A stretch of DNA of 64,000 nucleotides. Source: Xanthobacteraceae bacterium. GTDB lineage: Bacteria > Pseudomonadota > Alphaproteobacteria > Rhizobiales > Xanthobacteraceae. A program made the translations under genes and the position numbers. Of this stretch, positions 60,042 to 64,000 are shown in pieces. The stretch lies in contig JAQSWY010000019.1 in assembly GCA_029266425.1 (NCBI GenBank), forward strand, positions 33,316 through 97,315. Reading direction: 5' to 3'. The first letter of the stretch is position 1. Every line of letters begins with the position of its first letter. The notes below the pieces were generated by a model. It did not search any database. It had not been told where the DNA came from and saw only the letters and a program-made list of their open reading frames with translations.

Positions 60042-60791
60042 ATGCTGCTCAGCGGCAAGGTGTGCGTCGTCACGGGAGCGGCGTCGCCGCGCGGAATCGG
60101 CAAGGCGACGGCGCGATTGTTTGCCGATTACGGGGCGCGGATCGCGATACTCGATCTCGACGAGCGCGCCGCAGAGGGCGCCGCCGACGAGCTCGGGTCC
60201 GGCCATCTCGGTCTCGCCTGCAACGTCACCGACAAGGCGGCCTGCCTCAAGGCGAGCGAGGCGATCCTCGAGCGTTTCGGGCGCATCGACGTGCTGGTTA
60301 ACAATGCCGGCATCACCCAGCCCTTGAAGATCATGGATATCGGCCCGGAGAATTATGACGCCGTGACCGACGTCAATCTCCGCGGCACGCTCTATATGAG
60401 CCAGGCGGTCATTCCGGCGATGCGCCGCCAGCAATCCGGCACCATCGCCTGCATGTCCTCGGTCTCGGCGCAGCGCGGCGGCGGCATATTCGGCGGCCCG
60501 CATTATTCCGCGGCGAAGGCCGGTGTGCTCGGTCTCGCCAAGGCGATGGCGCGTGAACTCGGCGCCGACGGCATCCGCGTCAATTCGGTGACCCCCGGCC
60601 TGATCCAGACCGACATCACCGGCGGCAAGCTCACCGACGAGATGCGTGCCGACATCATCAAGGGCATCCCGCTCGGCCGGCTCGGCAACGCCGAGGATGT
60701 CGCGCGCATCTTCCTGTTTCTCGCATCCGACCTGTCCGCCTACGTCACCGGCGCCGTCATCGACGTGAATGGCGGCATGCTGATCCATTGA
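60042..60791 (+). CDS. Short-chain dehydrogenase/reductase
   Basis: A 249-residue SDR. Cofactor motif TGAASPRGIG, NNAG at LVNNAGITQP, catalytic Tyr-Lys in PHYSAAKAGV, C-terminal DVNGGMLIH. It resembles polyol and sugar-acid dehydrogenases. ATG 60042 has GGAGG six bases upstream (ATG 60036 also possible). It is the first gene of its operon. Confidence 0.87.
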   Translation: MLLSGKVCVVTGAASPRGIGKATARLFADYGARIAILDLDERAAEGAADELGSGHLGLACNVTDKAACLKASEAILERFGRIDVLVNNAGITQPLKIMDIGPENYDAVTDVNLRGTLYMSQAVIPAMRRQQSGTIACMSSVSAQRGGGIFGGPHYSAAKAGVLGLAKAMARELGADGIRVNSVTPGLIQTDITGGKLTDEMRADIIKGIPLGRLGNAEDVARIFLFLASDLSAYVTGAVIDVNGGMLIH

Positions 60792-60801
60792 GGCCGAAAC
60801 G

Positions 60802-61668
60802 ATGCAGTCTTCTATTCTCGACGCGGCACGGGCCCAGCACCTGCCGAACCTCACTCTGGCGGATCGCGCCTACAATATTCGGCGCAACGCTCTGAAGATG
60901 GGCAAGGTGCAGGGCCAGGGCTACATCGCCCAGGCGCTCGGCATCGCCGATGTGCTCGCCGTCTCGTATTTCCACGCGCTGAACTACCGGCCGCACGACC
61001 CGCAATGGGAGGGCCGCGACCGCTTCCTACTGTCCATCGGCCACTATGCGATCGCTCTCTATTCGGCGCTGATCGAGGCCGGGGTGCTGCCGGAGGATGA
61101 GCTTCCGACCTATGGCACCGACGACAGCCGCCTGCCGATGTCAGGCATGGCCGCCTATACGCCCGGTATGGAAATCACCGGCGGCTCGCTCGGCCAGGGC
61201 CTCGGCATCGCGGTCGGCATGTGCCTCGGCCTGAAGCGCAAGGACAACCCGGCCTTCGTCTACAATCTGTTCTCCGACGGCGAACTGGATGAGGGCTCGA
61301 CCTGGGAGGCGGCGATGTCCGCCGGCAGCTTCAAGCTCGACAACCTCATCGGCATCGTCGACGTCAACAACATGCAGGCCGACGGCCCCTCGACCGGCGT
61401 GCTGAACTTCGAGCCGCTGGTGCCGAAGTTCGAGGCCTTCGGCTGGTACGTACAGCGGGTGGACGGCAACGACATCGAAGCCCTTGTCGCCGCCTTCGAC
61501 GCCGCGCGCGCCTATCCGGACGCCAAGCCGCGGATCGTCATCTGCGACACCAAGATGGCCAAGGGCGTGCGCTTCCTCGAAGAGCGCGACCGCAACCATT
61601 TCCTGCGCGTCGAGCCGGAGGAATGGGACGAGGCCCTCACTATTCTCGACGCCGGGAGGCAGGCATGA
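60802..61668 (+). CDS. Transketolase-like enzyme, N-terminal subunit
   Basis: A 288-residue protein matching the N-terminal (PP) half of transketolase: IGHYAIALYSALIEAG, ITGGSLGQGLGIAVGM and DGELDEGSTWEAAMSAG...VDVNNMQADGP supply ThDP and metal contacts. The pyrimidine half is the next gene. It would transfer a two-carbon unit between sugar-like molecules. Confidence 0.9.
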   Translation: MQSSILDAARAQHLPNLTLADRAYNIRRNALKMGKVQGQGYIAQALGIADVLAVSYFHALNYRPHDPQWEGRDRFLLSIGHYAIALYSALIEAGVLPEDELPTYGTDDSRLPMSGMAAYTPGMEITGGSLGQGLGIAVGMCLGLKRKDNPAFVYNLFSDGELDEGSTWEAAMSAGSFKLDNLIGIVDVNNMQADGPSTGVLNFEPLVPKFEAFGWYVQRVDGNDIEALVAAFDAARAYPDAKPRIVICDTKMAKGVRFLEERDRNHFLRVEPEEWDEALTILDAGRQA

Positions 61669-62699
61669 GCCGCAACAAGTACGAACGCCCCGCCTTCCTC
61701 GACGCCCCGGGCGGCGCAGGCTCCCGGCTGACCACTTCGGCGATGATCGCCTCCATCGCCGGCCCGGACCAGCGCACGCGGCCGACCCCGTTCGGCAACG
61801 CGCTGGTCGAGGTCGCGAAGACGCGGCCCGACATTGTCGGACTGACCGCGGACCTCGCCAAATACACCGATCTCCACGTCTTCTCGAAAGCCTATCCCGA
61901 GCGTTTCTATCAGGTCGGCATGGCCGAGCAGCTCTTGATGAGCACCGCCGCCGGGCTCGCCCGCGAGGGCTTCGTGCCGTTCGCCACCACCTACGCGGTG
62001 TTCGCCTCGCGCCGCGCCTATGACTTCATCTGCATGGCGATCGCGGAAGAGGCGCTGAACGTGAAGATCGTCTGCGCCCTGCCCGGCCTTACCACCGGCT
62101 ACGGTCCGAGCCACCAGGCGACCGAGGACCTCGCCATCTTCCGCGGCCTGCCGAACATCACCATCATCGATCCCTGCGATGCGCACGAGATCGAGCAGGT
62201 GGTCCCTGTGATCGCCGCCCATGACGGGCCGGTCTATATGCGCCTGCTTCGCGGCAACGTGCCCTGCGTGCTCGACGAGTACGATTACACGTTCGAGCTC
62301 GGCAAGGCGAAGCTGCTGCGCGACGGCACCGACGCGCTGATCATCTCCTCCGGCTTCATGACGATGCGTGCGCTGGAAGCGGCCGAGCGCCTCGCCGCCG
62401 ACCGGGTCGGCGTCGGCGTGCTGCACGTGCCGACCGTCAAGCCGCTCGACGTCGAGACCATCGTGCACGAGGCCGGGAAGACCGGCCGCATGGTGATCGT
62501 CGCGGAGAATCACAGCATGGTCGGCGGCCTCGGCGAAGCGGTGGCCGGCGTCCTGATGCGCGCCGGCATCCGCCCCGCCGCGTTCCGCCAGATCGCCTTG
62601 CCCGACGCCTTCCTGGATGCCGGCGCCCTGCCCACGCTTCACGATCGCTACGGCATCTCGACCGACGCAATGACCGCCAGCATCAAGAGCTGGCTCTGA
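61665..62699 (+). CDS. Transketolase-like enzyme, C-terminal subunit
   Basis: A 344-residue protein with the transketolase PYR and C-terminal domains. Catalytic Glu is in QVGMAEQLLMSTAAGLA, and TTYAVFASRRAYDFI and GPSHQATEDLAIFRGLPN follow the family. Overlap of ATGA with the partner fits a stoichiometric pair. The operon has no kinase, so a non-phosphorylated substrate is possible. Confidence 0.9.
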   Translation: MSRNKYERPAFLDAPGGAGSRLTTSAMIASIAGPDQRTRPTPFGNALVEVAKTRPDIVGLTADLAKYTDLHVFSKAYPERFYQVGMAEQLLMSTAAGLAREGFVPFATTYAVFASRRAYDFICMAIAEEALNVKIVCALPGLTTGYGPSHQATEDLAIFRGLPNITIIDPCDAHEIEQVVPVIAAHDGPVYMRLLRGNVPCVLDEYDYTFELGKAKLLRDGTDALIISSGFMTMRALEAAERLAADRVGVGVLHVPTVKPLDVETIVHEAGKTGRMVIVAENHSMVGGLGEAVAGVLMRAGIRPAAFRQIALPDAFLDAGALPTLHDRYGISTDAMTASIKSWL

Positions 62700-62793
62700 G
62701 AGAAAGCTAGTCGAGGAGGCGCTGACCCGCGCCTCCATCGATCGGACGACAAAAGCCCGGGAAACGGGCGTCGCACCCAGGAGGAGACGACAT

Positions 62794-63789
62794 ATGAGCT
62801 TCAAGGTTTCCCGCCGTTTCGTGCTTGCCGGCCTCTGCGCGCCGGCTGTGCTTGCCTTTTCCCGTGGCGGCCAGGCCGCCATGAACCTCACGCTCGGCCA
62901 CAACGCCGCCCCAGGCAATCCGCGCCAGGCTGCCGCGGAGGCGTTCGCGGCGACGGTGAAGGAACGCTCGGGCGGCCGTATCGCGGTGCGCGTCGCCGGC
63001 GCCGAGCAGCTCGGCAATGAGCAGTCGCTGCTCACCAGCCTGCGCACCGGCGCCATCGACTTCTCGGTGAACAGCCAGGGCTCTGCCTCGGCGCTGGTGC
63101 CCGAGCTTGCCGCGCTGGGCCTGCCCTTCCTGTTCGCCGACAGCTCTGCCGCCTTCAAGGTGCTTGCCGGACCGGTCGGCAAGGACCTCGGCGAGCGCTT
63201 CGCCAAGGTGGGCATTGTGAGCGTCGCCTGGTGGGACAATGGCATCCGCCAGACCTCCAATTCCAAGCGCCCGATCAAGGAGCCGGCGGACCTCAAGGGC
63301 CTGAAGATCCGCACCCCGCCGGATCCGATGACCATCGACATCTTCCAGGCGCTGGGCGCCGGCACGGAGCAGATCTCCTTCGGCGAGCTCTATATCGCGC
63401 TCCAGCAGGGCGTGGTGGACGGGCAGGAAAACCCGCTCGCAAATATCGCCAGCTCGAAGCTCTATGAAGTGAACCGCTTCATCAGCATGACCGGGCACAA
63501 ATGGGAGTGCTCGCCCTTCCTCGCCTCGCAGATCACCTGGGCGCGCCTCGGCGCGGACAAGGAGCTGGTCCTCACCGCGGCGGCGGAGGCGACGACGCTG
63601 CAGCGCAAGCTGATGGCCGAGCAGGAGGCGAGGTTCTTCAAGGAGTTCAGCGAGAACCCCAAGCTCGCGATCAATGAGGTCGACAAGCCCGCCTTCCAGG
63701 CCGCCACCTCCAAGGTGGTCGACACCTGGCGCGCCAAGCCGTTCGGCGATTTCGTCGATCGTCTGGTCGCGGCGGCGCGCGCATCATGA
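62794..63789 (+). CDS. TRAP transporter solute-binding protein (DctP family)
   Basis: A 331-residue receptor. A twin-arginine-like signal (KVSRRFVLAGLCAPAVLAF) leads into MNLTLGHNAAPGNPRQAAAE. The carboxylate arginine is in GLKIRTPPDPMT, and ISFGELYIALQQGVVDGQEN is the family signature. AGGAGGAG precedes the ATG. Ligand unknown; the transketolase context suggests a sugar acid. Confidence 0.88.
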   Translation: MSFKVSRRFVLAGLCAPAVLAFSRGGQAAMNLTLGHNAAPGNPRQAAAEAFAATVKERSGGRIAVRVAGAEQLGNEQSLLTSLRTGAIDFSVNSQGSASALVPELAALGLPFLFADSSAAFKVLAGPVGKDLGERFAKVGIVSVAWWDNGIRQTSNSKRPIKEPADLKGLKIRTPPDPMTIDIFQALGAGTEQISFGELYIALQQGVVDGQENPLANIASSKLYEVNRFISMTGHKWECSPFLASQITWARLGADKELVLTAAAEATTLQRKLMAEQEARFFKEFSENPKLAINEVDKPAFQAATSKVVDTWRAKPFGDFVDRLVAAARAS

Positions 63790-64000
63790 CGATGGCGGAG
63801 ACGTCCACCCGGCAGGCCGGCGCACGCGCCGGCCTGCTCGTCGCGGTCGCCGACGGCGTGGATCGTGCCGTCGGCATCGCCTGCCGTCTCATCGTGCTGG
63901 CCGTCGGCATCGCGATCCTCCTCATCCTGACGTCGAACATCGTCGCCCGCTATGCGCTGGCGAGCGGCGGCTTCCGCTTCGCGCAGGAACTGCCGGAGCG
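63786..64000 (+). CDS. TRAP transporter small permease DctQ (3' partial)
   Basis: The first 71 codons of a DctQ-type protein, overlapping dctP by ATGA. VADGVDRAVGIACRLIVLAV and GIAILLILTSNIVARYALA are the first helix, and FRFAQELPE matches the conserved loop before the second. The gene runs off the window. Whether it is fused to DctM cannot be seen. Confidence 0.85.
   Translation, partial: MTMAETSTRQAGARAGLLVAVADGVDRAVGIACRLIVLAVGIAILLILTSNIVARYALASGGFRFAQELPE

Noticed and set aside
61512..63365. 617-codon minus-strand frame opposite the transketolase C subunit and DctP
   Set aside because: No domain; the plus-strand proteins are complete and start with good ribosome-binding sites.

Overview
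This window is high-GC DNA (roughly two thirds G+C by eye) with dense, mostly operonic gene packing, many LysR regulators, TRAP and ABC uptake systems, a DUF1127 protein and a split transketolase. An intergenic repeat at 45002-45108 looks to me like a family common in Hyphomicrobiales. Together these suggest an alphaproteobacterium, probably Hyphomicrobiales (Xanthobacteraceae/Bradyrhizobium-like). No rRNA, tRNA or CRISPR was recognised. The first gene (ThDP enzyme) and last gene (TRAP DctQ) are cut by the window edges.

Layout. 1-6.4 kb: the end of a ThDP enzyme, an EamA permease fused in frame to a small nuclease-fold-like domain, a decayed GFA gene, a LysR regulator and a DUF1275 membrane protein. 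6.7-11.8 kb: a patch with a zinc-ribbon/class III cyclase/ATPase/TPR regulator, a small conserved ORF and a serine recombinase that loses its C-terminus, so possibly an old integrated element. 12-16.7 kb: cupin, pirin, two LysR regulators and a YcaC-like hydrolase. 16.9-36.4 kb: a GMC oxidoreductase, then a full ectoine/5-hydroxyectoine uptake and catabolism locus. One arm (minus strand) is ehuB-ehuC-ehuD-ehuA-gntR-doeB. The other (plus strand) is eutB-eutC-doeX-doeC-doeD-M24 paralogue-doeA, followed directly by a four-subunit sarcosine oxidase (soxBDAG). The divergent promoter region holds two TTGTNNACA(A/T) sites 74 bp apart. The usual MocR-type regulator EnuR is absent and an FCD-type GntR protein sits in the transport operon instead.

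36.4-43 kb: ordinary small genes (DUF1127, a winged-helix/TPR regulator, DUF2200, an SDR/HxlR divergent pair, GFA, a secreted UbiC-like protein, exonuclease III, a GlsB/YeaQ-type membrane protein). 43.2-50.8 kb: the most unusual locus. A good sigma70-like promoter and a dyad precede a ThDP lyase-type enzyme, a 940-residue fusion of a catalase-like haem domain with a fatty-acid alpha-dioxygenase domain, a nitroreductase-fold protein and an exported sphingomyelinase-like phosphoesterase. I read this as a candidate bacterial oxylipin or fatty-acid alpha-oxidation system.

51.5-64 kb: two adjacent catabolic operons, each with a LysR regulator and a TRAP transporter. The first has a divergent LysR gene, twin AACATGTT palindromes, a duplicated EthD protein, a PRISE-type reductase, YCII, cupin, SDR and TRAP (DctP, fused DctQM). 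The second has a divergent LysR gene with a T-N11-A dyad, an SDR, a split transketolase pair and a second TRAP system that runs off the window. Together they look like import and degradation of two organic substrates whose identity cannot be read from the sequence.
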